A stretch of 64,000 nucleotides of DNA from Anabaena lutea FACHB-196 (GTDB taxonomy: Bacteria; Cyanobacteriota; Cyanobacteriia; Cyanobacteriales; Nostocaceae), in contig NZ_JACJST010000008.1 of NCBI RefSeq assembly GCF_014698305.1, positions 124,001 to 188,000 of the forward strand. The letters run 5' to 3'. A program made the translations under genes and the position numbers. The first letter of the stretch is position 1. Every line of letters begins with the position of its first letter. The notes beneath the pieces were generated by a model, which saw only the letters and a list, made by a program, of their open reading frames with translations, did no database searches and was not told where the DNA came from. This document shows, one piece after another, positions 1 to 8,539 of the stretch.

Positions 1-186
1 GGACAGAAATGCTTTTTTAAGTTCCGTTAATGGTGTTCTAAACTGGCATCTCTGCATGGAAATAACCTGACAAGTAAATAATACTCTCAGTTTAAACTAT
101 CTTGACAAGAAAATACTAACTTTACTATAATGGTTAACTTTTTTATATCGTCCGGTTCCCCAGCCCAGCCAGGGAATGTAAGACTA

Positions 187-795
187 TTAACTTGCTGCTA
201 ATATTTCCCAACCAATGTAAGGCAATTTCGCGGCTGTGGCCTTTACCTGTTCTGCATTTGCTACTAACTGTCCGCAAGCGTCCCAAGTTCCCGAAATAAA
301 CGTGCTTCTGGTTCCTTCACCAAGGAAAACTGGGACGGTAAAATCACCCATCTGCACTTGCAATTTTTCCAAATCTATGGTAAGAGATGCTTGGGGGTTA
401 GCGGTGACTAATTCTTGCAGTTGTTTAACTGTTTCGCTGGGTGCAGTTACGCATGGTATGCCCATGGCGACGCAGTTACCAAAGAAGATTTCCGCAAAAC
501 TTTCACCAATGACGGCTTTGATTCCCCATTTTGCTAGGGCTTGGGGTGCGTGTTCTCTTGATGAACCACAGCCAAAATTGCGGTTGGCTATTAATATTTT
601 CGCGCCTTGGTATTGGATTTGATCAAATGGGTGTTGACCGTTTAAGGCTTTCCTATCGTCGATAAATACGCCTTCTCCTAAGCCGTCAAAGGTGACTGCT
701 TTTAGGTAGCGGGCGGGTATGATTCTGTCGGTGTCTATGTCGTTACCAATGAGGGGAACGGCGTTACCGGATATTTGTTTGATTTCACTTACCAT
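187..795 (-). CDS. leuD: 3-isopropylmalate dehydratase small subunit
   Basis: LeuD forms the swivel subunit of isopropylmalate isomerase, which with LeuC converts 2-isopropylmalate to 3-isopropylmalate in cytosolic leucine synthesis. The 202-residue length is normal for the family. The N-terminal [15 protein letters not shown] (about 17-31) and [12 protein letters not shown] (73-84) are hallmark LeuD motifs. It lies 83 bp downstream of leuC on the same strand, so the two are probably cotranscribed, although the gap is filled by a dispersed repeat. The start is an ATG with no competing in-frame methionine nearby. Nothing appears broken. Confidence 0.97.
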   Translation of the reverse strand: MVSEIKQISGNAVPLIGNDIDTDRIIPARYLKAVTFDGLGEGVFIDDRKALNGQHPFDQIQYQGAKILIANRNFGCGSSREHAPQALAKWGIKAVIGESFAEIFFGNCVAMGIPCVTAPSETVKQLQELVTANPQASLTIDLEKLQVQMGDFTVPVFLGEGTRSTFISGTWDACGQLVANAEQVKATAAKLPYIGWEILAAS

Positions 796-813
796 AGTTT
801 TGAGTTGATGAAG

Positions 814-870
814 GTCTCACGCAAAGGCGCATTAGCGAAGCGAAGTACGAAGTACGTTAGGCGCAAAGGA
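814..870. repeat. Dispersed repeat in the leuC-leuD gap
   Basis: This stretch begins GTCTCACGCAAAGGCGCATT and contains direct repeats of the type cgaagtacgaagtacg. Its reverse complement closely matches 33129-33178, upstream of the EF-G relic. It occupies most of the space between leuC and leuD, so it would be transcribed within the leu mRNA. It is non-coding in both frames of interest. Confidence 0.7.
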
Positions 871-878
871 AGAGGGGG

Positions 879-2282
879 TTACAGTAGTTCGCGCACGTCG
901 GCGATTTTGCCTTTAATGGCTGCTGTGGCTACCATTGCGGGACTCATGAGTAGGGTACGACCGGAGGATGATCCTTGTCTTCCTTTGAAGTTGCGGTTGG
1001 AGGAGGAGGCGCTGATTTGTCTACCTTGAAGTTTGTCGGGGTTCATGGCTAAACACATGGAACAGCCTGGTTCTCTCCACTCGAAACCGGCGGCTTGGAA
1101 GATTTTATCTAGCCCTTCGGCTTCGGCTTCTTTTTTGACTCTTTCTGAACCGGGTACTACGAAGGCTTTTACACCCTCTGCTACTTGGCGACCTTGGGCG
1201 ATTTTGGCGGCTTCTCTTAAGTCGCTAATGCGTCCGTTTGTGCAGCTTCCTATGAAGCAAACATCAATTTTTGTTCCTTGGATGGGTTGACCTGGATATA
1301 GATCCATGTAGCGGTATGCTTCTTCGGCGATGAAGCGGTCTTCTTCTAGGAGTTCTGTGGCTGTGGGGACTTTTTGATCTACGCCAATTCCTTGACCGGG
1401 TGTAATTCCCCATGTGACTGTGGGGGGAATATCTTCGGCATTAAATACTACTACGTCATCATATTCTGCATCAATATTACTACGCAGAGATTCCCACCAA
1501 GTAATGGCTTGTTCCCACTCTGCACCTTTGGGGGCGAAGTCTCTATTTTGCAGATAATCGTAGGTGATTTGGTCGGGGTTGACGTATCCACATCTTGCAC
1601 CGCCTTCGATGGCCATGTTACAAACGGTCATCCGTTCTTCCATGTTCATCTGTGCAAAGGTTGTGCCGCCAAATTCGTAAGCGTAGCCTACGCCACCTTT
1701 TACGCCGAGGGTACGGATGATATGCAAAATTACGTCTTTGGCGTAAACTCCGGGTTGGAGGCGGCCGTTAACTTCGATTTTGCGGACTTTGAGTTTTGAT
1801 AATGCTAAGGTTTGGGAGGCGAGAACGTCTCTAACTTGACTGGTTCCAATTCCAAATGCGATCGCTCCAAATGCACCATGACTTGATGTATGACTGTCTC
1901 CGCAAGCAATGGTCATTCCCGGTTGGGTGAGTCCCAGTTCAGGAGCGATGACGTGTACTATACCTTGATTCCCTGAACCAATATTGTAAAAAGTTATGTC
2001 ATTTTCTTGACAACTCTTTTCTAAAGCCTGAATCATTTCTTCTGCCATGCTATCCACAAAGGGACGAGCTTGGTTTTCTGTGGGGACGATATGATCAACT
2101 GTGGCTATTGTCCGTTGTGGAAATAATACTTTTAAATCCCGCTCCTTGAGCATAGCAAAGGCTTGGGGACTGGTAACTTCATGAATAAGATGTAGTCCAA
2201 TAAATAGTTGTGTTAGTCCTGACGGAAGTGTCCCAACGGTGTGTAAGTCCCAAACTTTGTCAAACAGGGTTCCCTTGCTCAT
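879..2282 (-). CDS. leuC: 3-isopropylmalate dehydratase large subunit
   Basis: LeuC is the aconitase-family catalytic subunit that carries the [4Fe-4S] cluster of isopropylmalate isomerase. The 467-residue protein shows the family signatures [12 protein letters not shown] (128-139), [10 protein letters not shown] (342-351) and GCSMCLAMN (406-414). The three cluster-binding cysteines are therefore probably C347, C407 and C410. An [12 protein letters not shown] block follows near the C-terminus. It is followed by leuD on the same strand, as in most bacteria. The ATG at 2282 gives the expected N-terminus ([14 protein letters not shown]). Confidence 0.98.
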   Translation of the reverse strand: MSKGTLFDKVWDLHTVGTLPSGLTQLFIGLHLIHEVTSPQAFAMLKERDLKVLFPQRTIATVDHIVPTENQARPFVDSMAEEMIQALEKSCQENDITFYNIGSGNQGIVHVIAPELGLTQPGMTIACGDSHTSSHGAFGAIAFGIGTSQVRDVLASQTLALSKLKVRKIEVNGRLQPGVYAKDVILHIIRTLGVKGGVGYAYEFGGTTFAQMNMEERMTVCNMAIEGGARCGYVNPDQITYDYLQNRDFAPKGAEWEQAITWWESLRSNIDAEYDDVVVFNAEDIPPTVTWGITPGQGIGVDQKVPTATELLEEDRFIAEEAYRYMDLYPGQPIQGTKIDVCFIGSCTNGRISDLREAAKIAQGRQVAEGVKAFVVPGSERVKKEAEAEGLDKIFQAAGFEWREPGCSMCLAMNPDKLQGRQISASSSNRNFKGRQGSSSGRTLLMSPAMVATAAIKGKIADVRELL

Positions 2283-2449
2283 ACGTCAATCTATGTTAAA
2301 GGAGTCGGATTTTTTATGGTATCAGAAAATTGTCCGCTGTGGACAAAAAGCTAAAAGAATTAATCTGTGAACAGGAAAAATCCTTTTGTCTGGGTGTGAA
2401 ACTAATCTTTAACCGAGTACCGTGGGTTTAAATCCCCGTCACAAAACTT

Positions 2450-2507
2450 AATTACGAATTATGAATTACGTTGGCGGTAGCCTGCTGTAAGCACTATTAC
2501 GAATTAT
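2450..2507. repeat. STRR-type repeat (TTACGAATTA / GGCGGTAGCCTG)
   Basis: ATTACGAATTATGAATTACG is followed by a TTGGCGGTAGCCTGCTGTAAGCA block and another ATTACGAATTA. The same compound unit occurs twice in tandem at 63648-63748, and the ACGAATT heptamer recurs at 29024-29048. This is typical of the short tandemly repeated sequences scattered through Nostocales genomes. It touches the stop codon of the downstream acyltransferase. Confidence 0.75.
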
Positions 2508-3910
2508 TTAATCAACTCCTCTAACATTACCTGCAAATCCTTTGTCAAATCACTCACTCCCTTTCTCAACTCCTGTTTATTCCCCTGACAACTCTCCCAC
2601 CTTTCACTGACAGAAATTGGTTCACCTACAGTAATCATCGCTTGTTTTAAACCTAAACGCGGTCTTCCTGGTAAAGTAGAATCTTTAATCCGAGACAACA
2701 TATCAAACATTAATAATGCTGTTTCTGCAAATCTTTCCGCAGTTGGGTTTTCCTGAATATAATTAGCAGTCACAGCCACAAAACTTTCGGCTATTCTCAT
2801 ATGTTGCATTCTTAAATCAGCTTCTTCTGCTACCCAGTCAGCCAAGCCACGTTTGAAAGGTGGTAAACTTTGAATATCCTCGATATCATCCCGATAAATG
2901 TAATTCCAACCTGCTTCTTCTAAACGCCGACATCTATCAATAAAATTACCCTGGGGCTGAATATTAAAATATTGTTCTGTGATTTGTAAAGCTGTATCCA
3001 TTAATCGGTGTAATCTGGTAATTAACACTTCATTAGCTGGGACTTTTTCTTCAGGGATGATTGGTGGTAAATCTCGATGATAGAACCGACGATAAAAATC
3101 TTCCATTTCGGAAATTAAGTATTCAGCTAAACGCAAAACACGTTGATATAAAATTTCTTCTTTTTTCTGTTCTGTACTAATTTCCGCAACGGGTAAACCA
3201 CTATCAGTTTCTAATTTAGATAACAGCCAATCTATTTTTTCCCAAGGTGGATTAACGTAACTATATTTAATAGCAATAGGAATAATAAAAACCGTTTCTT
3301 CTCTGTTTGCTTTTTGTAAATCTTCCACACACCAAAAACCCAATTGTGCTACACCCGGTTCTAGAGGACTAACTATACCACTGTGACCATTTGTACCGCC
3401 TTCGGGTGCAATGGCAATAGGCAGTTTTGCATTAGCAAATAAATCCCGCGCCATTTGAATAGAGTTTCGGTCTACTCGTCTTCCCCTGCGAACGGGTACA
3501 CCCCCAAGTCCAGAGAATAACCATCCTAGCCAATTTCCTGCCCATAATGTCATTCCCCGTTCATACATAAAATGACTATGTAGTGGATATTTTAGAGCAA
3601 TCCCTTGTTGACGCGCCACTTTGGGAACGATGCGGGTAAGACAATATAACATAGTTAGAGGATCTTCTACCTCTGGGTGACGAAATGCGATTAAAAAGCG
3701 GATTTTCCCAGCTTGAAATTCCTGGTATAATTTAGCTAAGACTTCGGCATTCTTGGCTTCAATATTGACAATACCCGCAGGTAGCCAAGGTCTAGTTCTC
3801 ACCTGAAGAAAAAAGGGGAGAAACCAAGAGGTAATTTTAACTATTAGGGGGTTATGGCGTTGGGGAATGAATTTGAGTGGTGGTTGAGTAGAATGAATTG
3901 ATTTAGGCAA
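2504..3910 (-). CDS. PlsC-type glycerolphosphate acyltransferase family protein
   Basis: This is a 468-residue protein with a PlsC-like acyltransferase core. The catalytic HX4D motif is seen as H78-PEVE-D83. A second conserved block, APEGGTN (168-174), corresponds to the EGTR-like substrate-binding motif. A hydrophobic stretch near residues 24-36 may anchor it to the membrane. By family it would transfer an acyl chain to a lysophospholipid or related acceptor, but the exact substrate cannot be read from sequence. At about twice the length of a plain PlsC, it carries a C-terminal alpha-helical extension that I cannot assign. It stands alone between leuC and a divergently oriented methyltransferase. 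Confidence 0.8.
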   Translation of the reverse strand: MPKSIHSTQPPLKFIPQRHNPLIVKITSWFLPFFLQVRTRPWLPAGIVNIEAKNAEVLAKLYQEFQAGKIRFLIAFRHPEVEDPLTMLYCLTRIVPKVARQQGIALKYPLHSHFMYERGMTLWAGNWLGWLFSGLGGVPVRRGRRVDRNSIQMARDLFANAKLPIAIAPEGGTNGHSGIVSPLEPGVAQLGFWCVEDLQKANREETVFIIPIAIKYSYVNPPWEKIDWLLSKLETDSGLPVAEISTEQKKEEILYQRVLRLAEYLISEMEDFYRRFYHRDLPPIIPEEKVPANEVLITRLHRLMDTALQITEQYFNIQPQGNFIDRCRRLEEAGWNYIYRDDIEDIQSLPPFKRGLADWVAEEADLRMQHMRIAESFVAVTANYIQENPTAERFAETALLMFDMLSRIKDSTLPGRPRLGLKQAMITVGEPISVSERWESCQGNKQELRKGVSDLTKDLQVMLEELIK

Positions 3911-3989
3911 GTTGTTCTCCTGAATTTCTGGCTAAAAAAGTGAAAAAATAGCGATCGCTTGATTGCTTAATTCTGATAATTTAAATTAT

Positions 3990-4622
3990 ATGAACACAGC
4001 ACCAGACAAAAAACAATTCGCACCCGCAACCCAGCGCAACCGAGAAGCCATTTTAGAGGTACTTTTACAAGTATTACCTGCCAATGGAACTGTTCTAGAA
4101 GTTGCCAGTGGCACAGGTGAACACGCCGTGTTTTTTGCACCTAGCCTCAAACCCCGACAATGGCTACCTTCTGACCCTAACCCCATATTACGCGATAGTA
4201 TTACTGCTTGGGCAGAAGAATTAAAGAGTGATAATATTTCTCAACCTTTAGACATAGATGTAGAGTTACCAGTTTGGCCAGTGGAGAAAGAAGCATTACC
4301 CGAATTATCTATTGTCGCCATAGTTAACATTAACATGATTCATATTTCCCCTTGGTCAGCCTGTTTAGGACTTATGGCTGGTGCTGGACGGATTCTTCCC
4401 TCTGGTGGTATTCTTTATTTATATGGACCCTACAAACAAAACGGTAAACATACCGCACCGAGTAACGAGGCTTTTGACGAGTCTTTACAGCTGCAAAACC
4501 CAGAGTGGGGAGTGCGTAATTTAGAGGATGTGATCAAAGCCGCTAAAGAGCAAAATTTGATTCTGCACAAAACCTATCAAATGCCAGCAAATAACCTGTC
4601 ACTGGTATTTCGTCATCATTAA
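3990..4622 (+). CDS. DUF938 class I SAM-dependent methyltransferase
   Basis: The 210-residue product has a SAM-binding glycine motif, EVASGTGEHAVFF (near residues 32-44), and the conserved LYGPYKQNG segment typical of the DUF938/METTL26 family. The acceptor is unknown. An upstream in-frame ATG at 3963 would add nine residues. I prefer 3990 (MNTAPDKKQFAPATQRN) because family members begin close to this point. The stop codon lies immediately before the 3' end of the convergent tRNA-Ala gene. Confidence 0.85.
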   Translation: MNTAPDKKQFAPATQRNREAILEVLLQVLPANGTVLEVASGTGEHAVFFAPSLKPRQWLPSDPNPILRDSITAWAEELKSDNISQPLDIDVELPVWPVEKEALPELSIVAIVNINMIHISPWSACLGLMAGAGRILPSGGILYLYGPYKQNGKHTAPSNEAFDESLQLQNPEWGVRNLEDVIKAAKEQNLILHKTYQMPANNLSLVFRHH

Positions 4623-4695
4623 TGGAGATTAGCGGACTCGAACCGCTGACATCCTGCTTGCAAAGCAGGCGCTCTACCAACTGAGCTAAACCCCC
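4623..4695 (-). tRNA. trnA-UGC: tRNA-Ala (anticodon UGC)
   Basis: Read on the minus strand, this 73-nt gene starts GGGGGTTTAGCTCAGTTGGT. It has a 5-bp anticodon stem CCTGC/GCAGG around the loop TTTGCAA and a T-arm with GTTCGAGTC. The acceptor GGGGGTT pairs with AATCTCC, including G-U pairs, and discriminator A follows. CCA is not encoded. The anticodon TGC specifies alanine. The gene abuts the stop codon of the DUF938 gene without overlap. Confidence 0.97.
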
Positions 4696-4784
4696 GTTTT
4701 CAATGCAAAAGTTTTTAAGAACAAAAAATTCAAAATTTTATATCTTGACAAGATATTATCCTAATATTCATTTTTTGTAAATAG

Positions 4785-5684
4785 ATGAACCAAAAAAATA
4801 TTTTAGTTGTGGCTGCACTGTATAAGTTTATCAGTTTACCTGATTTTGCCGAACTCCGAGAACCCTTGCTATCTTTTTGTCAGGAACACGGCATCAAAGG
4901 CACGATTTTACTAGCCCCGGAAGGGATTAATGGTACAATTGCTGGTTCCCGTCAAGCAATCGATGCAGTTCTTAACTTTCTCCGTCGTGATACTCGGTTC
5001 ACAGATTTAGAACATAAAGAATCATACACAGAAACGCCTCCTTTTGAAAGAATGAAAGTGCGGTTAAAAAGAGAAATTGTAACTTTGGGAATACCTGAGA
5101 TCGACCCCAATGAAAAAGTGGGAACTTATATCAGTCCTCAAGAATGGAATGATTTGATATCTGATCCAGAAGTCACAGTAATTGATACCCGTAATGATTA
5201 TGAAGTAAGTATTGGTACTTTCAAAAGGGCTGAAAATCCGCAAACCCAGATCTTCCGAGAATTTCCAGAATATGTAAATAAACAACTTGACCCCAGCAAA
5301 CATAAAAAAGTGGCTTTGTTTTGTACTGGTGGTATTCGTTGTGAAAAAGCCTCATCTTATCTGCTTTCTCAAGGATTCAATCAAGTATATCACCTCAAAG
5401 GCGGCATTCTCAAATATTTAGAAGAAATTCCAGCCGAAGAAAGTTTATGGGAAGGAGAGTGTTTTGTATTTGATGAACGAATCGCAGTTCGTCACGGATT
5501 AGAAGCAGGAAGTTATGAGTTATGCTTTTGCTGTGGACATCCCATTGCAGAAGAAGATAAAACATCCTCTAAATATGAAGAAGGAATTTCCTGTCCGCAC
5601 TGTTTTGATAGTTTGACCGAAGACAAAATAACGAGACAACAGCAAAAATGGAAACAGCATAGCAAGCATATCATGTCCGATTGA
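4785..5684 (+). CDS. trhO: tRNA uridine(34) hydroxylase, rhodanese family
   Basis: TrhO (UPF0176) introduces the oxygen of 5-hydroxyuridine at the tRNA wobble position. The 299-residue protein has the N-terminal acylphosphatase-like part with [11 protein letters not shown] (42-52). A rhodanese domain at about 110-220 includes VIDTRNDYE (132-140) and the active-site loop [12 protein letters not shown], with the probable catalytic cysteine at C180. The C-terminus has CxxC pairs (CFCCGHP and CPHCFD) that look like a metal-binding ribbon. It stands alone, with tRNA-Ala upstream on the other strand. Confidence 0.95.
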   Translation: MNQKNILVVAALYKFISLPDFAELREPLLSFCQEHGIKGTILLAPEGINGTIAGSRQAIDAVLNFLRRDTRFTDLEHKESYTETPPFERMKVRLKREIVTLGIPEIDPNEKVGTYISPQEWNDLISDPEVTVIDTRNDYEVSIGTFKRAENPQTQIFREFPEYVNKQLDPSKHKKVALFCTGGIRCEKASSYLLSQGFNQVYHLKGGILKYLEEIPAEESLWEGECFVFDERIAVRHGLEAGSYELCFCCGHPIAEEDKTSSKYEEGISCPHCFDSLTEDKITRQQQKWKQHSKHIMSD

Positions 5685-5765
5685 ATACTTATCATTAGGG
5701 CTGACGCGGGGACGCGGTGAGTTTTTTGATAACCAATTAGCCGGACATGATATAACTTTAATCTT

Positions 5766-5802
5766 TGCGAACCTCCGCGCTAACCTCCGCTTACCTCTGC
5801 GT
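5766..5802. repeat. Low-complexity CCTCCGCG-type repeat
   Basis: Degenerate direct repeats of the type 'aacctccgcgctaacctccgc' lie just downstream of the O-methyltransferase stop. A similar block occurs at 39858-39904 downstream of ndhJ. They are probably transcribed 3' UTR repeats; no gene is present. Confidence 0.5.
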
Positions 5803-6468
5803 TTAATTCTTCATTGCTAAAGTCAAACCATCAGCGATAGGAACCAAACTCAGAGTAATTCGTGAGTCTTGATGTAACTTTTGATTCAAAAAGCGAATCT
5901 TGTTAGTTTGATTATCCTGAACTTCGGAATCTGCAACTTTACCAGACCAGAGGACGTTATCAATGGCAATTAGTCCACCTGGTCGAATTAATTTGAGCGA
6001 TCGCTCATAATAGTTTTCATAGTTCCCCTTATCAGCATCAATAAACGCAAAATCAAAACTTTCTGCTTCACCAGATGCCAATAATTTATCCAAAGTTTCC
6101 AAAGCTGGGGCGATGTGTAAATCGATTTTATCAGCTACCCCAGCACGTTGCCAATAACGCCGAGCAATACTCGTATATTCTTCACTCACATCACAGGCGA
6201 CAATCTTAGCATCTGCGGGTAAAGCCAAGGCAGTTACCAAAGAGCTATAACCTGTAAATACACCTACTTCTAAAGTTTTTTTTGCACCTATCAGCTTTAC
6301 CAACAACGCCATAAATTGACCTTGTTCTGGGGAAATCTGCATCTGAGCCATAGGTAATTGCGAGGTTTCCTGACGCAGTTGAGTTAATACGTCTGGTTCT
6401 CGCAGGGAAACAGACAGCAAATAATTATACAGATTTTTTTCTAAGCCAATTGTTTGTTTTGTCATCAT
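5803..6468 (-). CDS. Class I SAM-dependent O-methyltransferase (CCoAOMT-like)
   Basis: The 221-residue protein resembles the caffeoyl-CoA O-methyltransferase family found in bacteria. The SAM-binding motif EVGVFTGYSS (about 67-76), the acidic FAFIDADKGNYENYYE block (about 137-152) and IAIDNVLWSGKV (about 165-176) are all present. These are the metal-binding and SAM-binding segments of this family. The natural substrate is unknown; in cyanobacteria such enzymes may methylate catechol-like compounds. An alternative start one codon downstream (6465) is equally possible. No linked pathway genes are visible. Confidence 0.88.
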   Translation of the reverse strand: MMTKQTIGLEKNLYNYLLSVSLREPDVLTQLRQETSQLPMAQMQISPEQGQFMALLVKLIGAKKTLEVGVFTGYSSLVTALALPADAKIVACDVSEEYTSIARRYWQRAGVADKIDLHIAPALETLDKLLASGEAESFDFAFIDADKGNYENYYERSLKLIRPGGLIAIDNVLWSGKVADSEVQDNQTNKIRFLNQKLHQDSRITLSLVPIADGLTLAMKN

Positions 6469-6709
6469 TCAAAAATATGCCTGTCATACATAGCACAAAC
6501 GGATTTTGACACAGATACACAGATGATATCACGTCCGTCATTTGCCTGCCGACTCTACCAAATATCTCCTCAACTCCGTTTATGTAGAGATGTTGCAAAG
6601 ATGATTTTCGTTGGATTTATTTCCAATTTCCCTTCTAAAATTAGTAAATTAATTAAAATGGTTATCTGTAAACATTATCACACAACTAAGTTGTGTTAAA
6701 GGGGGTAAA

Positions 6710-7648
6710 ATGAGCCGTCCAATTATTCTTGGGATTGTTGGTGACAGCGCTGCTGGTAAAACGACATTGACTAGAGGAATTGCTCAGGTACTTGGACCGG
6801 AGAATGTTACCCTCATATGTACAGACGATTATCATCGTTACGATCGCACACAACGGGCAGAAATTGGGATTACAGCCCTTCATCCTGACTGTAACCATTT
6901 GGATATTATGCAGCAGCATTTATCACTGTTACGGACAGGACAGCCGATTCTCAAGCCGGTTTATAGCCACAAAACAGGGACATTTGAGCCGCCACAATAC
7001 ATTAAACCTAATAAATTTGTAATTATTGAAGGTTTACTAGGTTATTCTACCCGTGCAGCCCGTGACGCTTATGATGTAAAAGTATATCTTGCCCCTCCGG
7101 AACCAGTTCGTGCTGCTTGGAAAGTTAAGCGGGATACACAAAAGCGTGGTTATACCCCAGAACAAGTATTAGCAGAACTAGAAAAACGTGAACCAGACTC
7201 AGAAAATTATATCCGTCCCCAGCGCCAATGGTCGGATATTGTCGTCAGTTTTTATCCCACAAAAGAGGACGAAAATGAAACCAATGGTCATTTAAATGTA
7301 CGTTTGGTGTTGCGTCCTTCTATTCCCCATCCAGATTTTACCCAAATTACTGAATCTGGTAATGGTGATTCTCAATCAGCAGTTCGTCTGGGACTAGATA
7401 GAGATATGGGTAAACCAGTGGATGTTCTGGAAGTTGATGGTCACGCTACCTTAGAACAGGTGACTAAAATAGAGCATATTATGTGTTCCGATATGCCTTA
7501 TTTAAAGAATATATGCGATCGCGAAATTAATCCAGAACTAGGTAAAATCGCGGGTACAACCGGAGAAACACTGCAAAGTTATCCCCTCGCACTTACACAG
7601 TTAATCATTACTTACCATATGCTCAAAGCTACACAAATTTATCAATAA
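6710..7648 (+). CDS. Phosphoribulokinase-like P-loop kinase (paralogue)
   Basis: The 312-residue protein belongs to the phosphoribulokinase/uridine kinase superfamily. It has a Walker A GDSAAGKTT (11-19), CTDDYHRYDR (about 37-46, matching the catalytic-base region of PRK) and KFVIIEGLLGY (about 103-113). The second half keeps PRK-like features (RLVLRPSIPHPDF, LEVDGHATLE). I did not see the two N-terminal regulatory cysteines and intervening pattern of classical Calvin-cycle PRK, so this looks like the second, divergent PRK-type protein that several cyanobacteria carry. A ribosome-binding GGGGG precedes the ATG. Substrate uncertain. Confidence 0.8.
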   Translation: MSRPIILGIVGDSAAGKTTLTRGIAQVLGPENVTLICTDDYHRYDRTQRAEIGITALHPDCNHLDIMQQHLSLLRTGQPILKPVYSHKTGTFEPPQYIKPNKFVIIEGLLGYSTRAARDAYDVKVYLAPPEPVRAAWKVKRDTQKRGYTPEQVLAELEKREPDSENYIRPQRQWSDIVVSFYPTKEDENETNGHLNVRLVLRPSIPHPDFTQITESGNGDSQSAVRLGLDRDMGKPVDVLEVDGHATLEQVTKIEHIMCSDMPYLKNICDREINPELGKIAGTTGETLQSYPLALTQLIITYHMLKATQIYQ

Positions 7649-7772
7649 GCAAGCCCTAAGTAATACTGAGCAAAATTAAAGATTTTGCAAACAAGGATAA
7701 TTGGTCAAGCAAATAAGAGATAAATAAATATAGCTCTACCCAATTATTCCCAATCTCAAATCCTAAATTGGT

Positions 7773-8504
7773 ATGACTTATTGCCTCAGAATTGCCGACT
7801 TACCCGAAAATGAGCGTCCACGTGAGCGACTAATGACACATGGTCCGAAAATCTTAGCCACTGCTGAATTAATCGCTATTTTGCTAGGTACTGGACAAGG
7901 GCCAGGTAAACTTTCTGCAGTCGGCTTGGGGCAATATATACTACAGGAGTTAGGCAAACATCAGCGTGACCCTTTAGCAGCTTTAAGGGAAGTTACACCA
8001 ACTGAATTGATGGCAATTCCTGGTGTGGGACCGGCAAAAGCCACAACAATTCTCGCAGCAATTGAATTAGGCAAACGCGCTTTTTTATCTCGTCCCTCCG
8101 ATGGAACAGTAATTGACAGTCCCCTTGCTGCGGCCGCGACGCTTAGTCAAGACTTGATGTGGCAAAATCAAGAACGTTTTGCAGTAGTATTATTAGATGT
8201 GAAAAATAAGTTTTTGGGAACAAAGGTAATTACCATTGGGACTGCGACGGAAACTTTAGCTTCTCCCCGTGACATTTTTCGGGAAGTGATTCGTCATGGT
8301 GCAACGCGAGCTATAGTAGCACATAATCACCCTTCTGGTAATTTAGAACCTAGTGAAGCTGATATAGAATTGACAAAGCAATTATTAGCAGGTGCAGAAC
8401 TTTTAAGTATTCCCTTATTAGACCATTTGATTTTAGGGAATGGTACTCATCAGAGTTTGCGAGAGACTACAACTCTCTGGGATGATTGTCCCCAGGGGGA
8501 TTGA
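7773..8504 (+). CDS. radC: RadC family JAB/MPN-domain protein
   Basis: The 243-residue protein has helix-hairpin-helix sequence at about 78-95 ([17 protein letters not shown]). A C-terminal JAB/MPN domain follows, with the metalloprotease-like motif H184-N-H186[11 protein letters not shown]197. RadC was named for a DNA-repair phenotype that was later questioned, so its role remains unclear; the JAMM-like motif suggests a metal-dependent hydrolase. It is full length and stands between the PRK-like gene and a convergent AlbA_2 gene. Confidence 0.93.
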   Translation: MTYCLRIADLPENERPRERLMTHGPKILATAELIAILLGTGQGPGKLSAVGLGQYILQELGKHQRDPLAALREVTPTELMAIPGVGPAKATTILAAIELGKRAFLSRPSDGTVIDSPLAAAATLSQDLMWQNQERFAVVLLDVKNKFLGTKVITIGTATETLASPRDIFREVIRHGATRAIVAHNHPSGNLEPSEADIELTKQLLAGAELLSIPLLDHLILGNGTHQSLRETTTLWDDCPQGD

Positions 8505-8539
8505 TTTGATTGCTTTTTCTAAAACTGGTCAATATTGGC

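Noticed and set aside
2412-2446. tRNA-like 3' end (GTGGGTTTAAATCCCC)
   Set aside because: The loop resembles a T-loop, but the stem has at most three good pairs and no acceptor or anticodon arm exists nearby.
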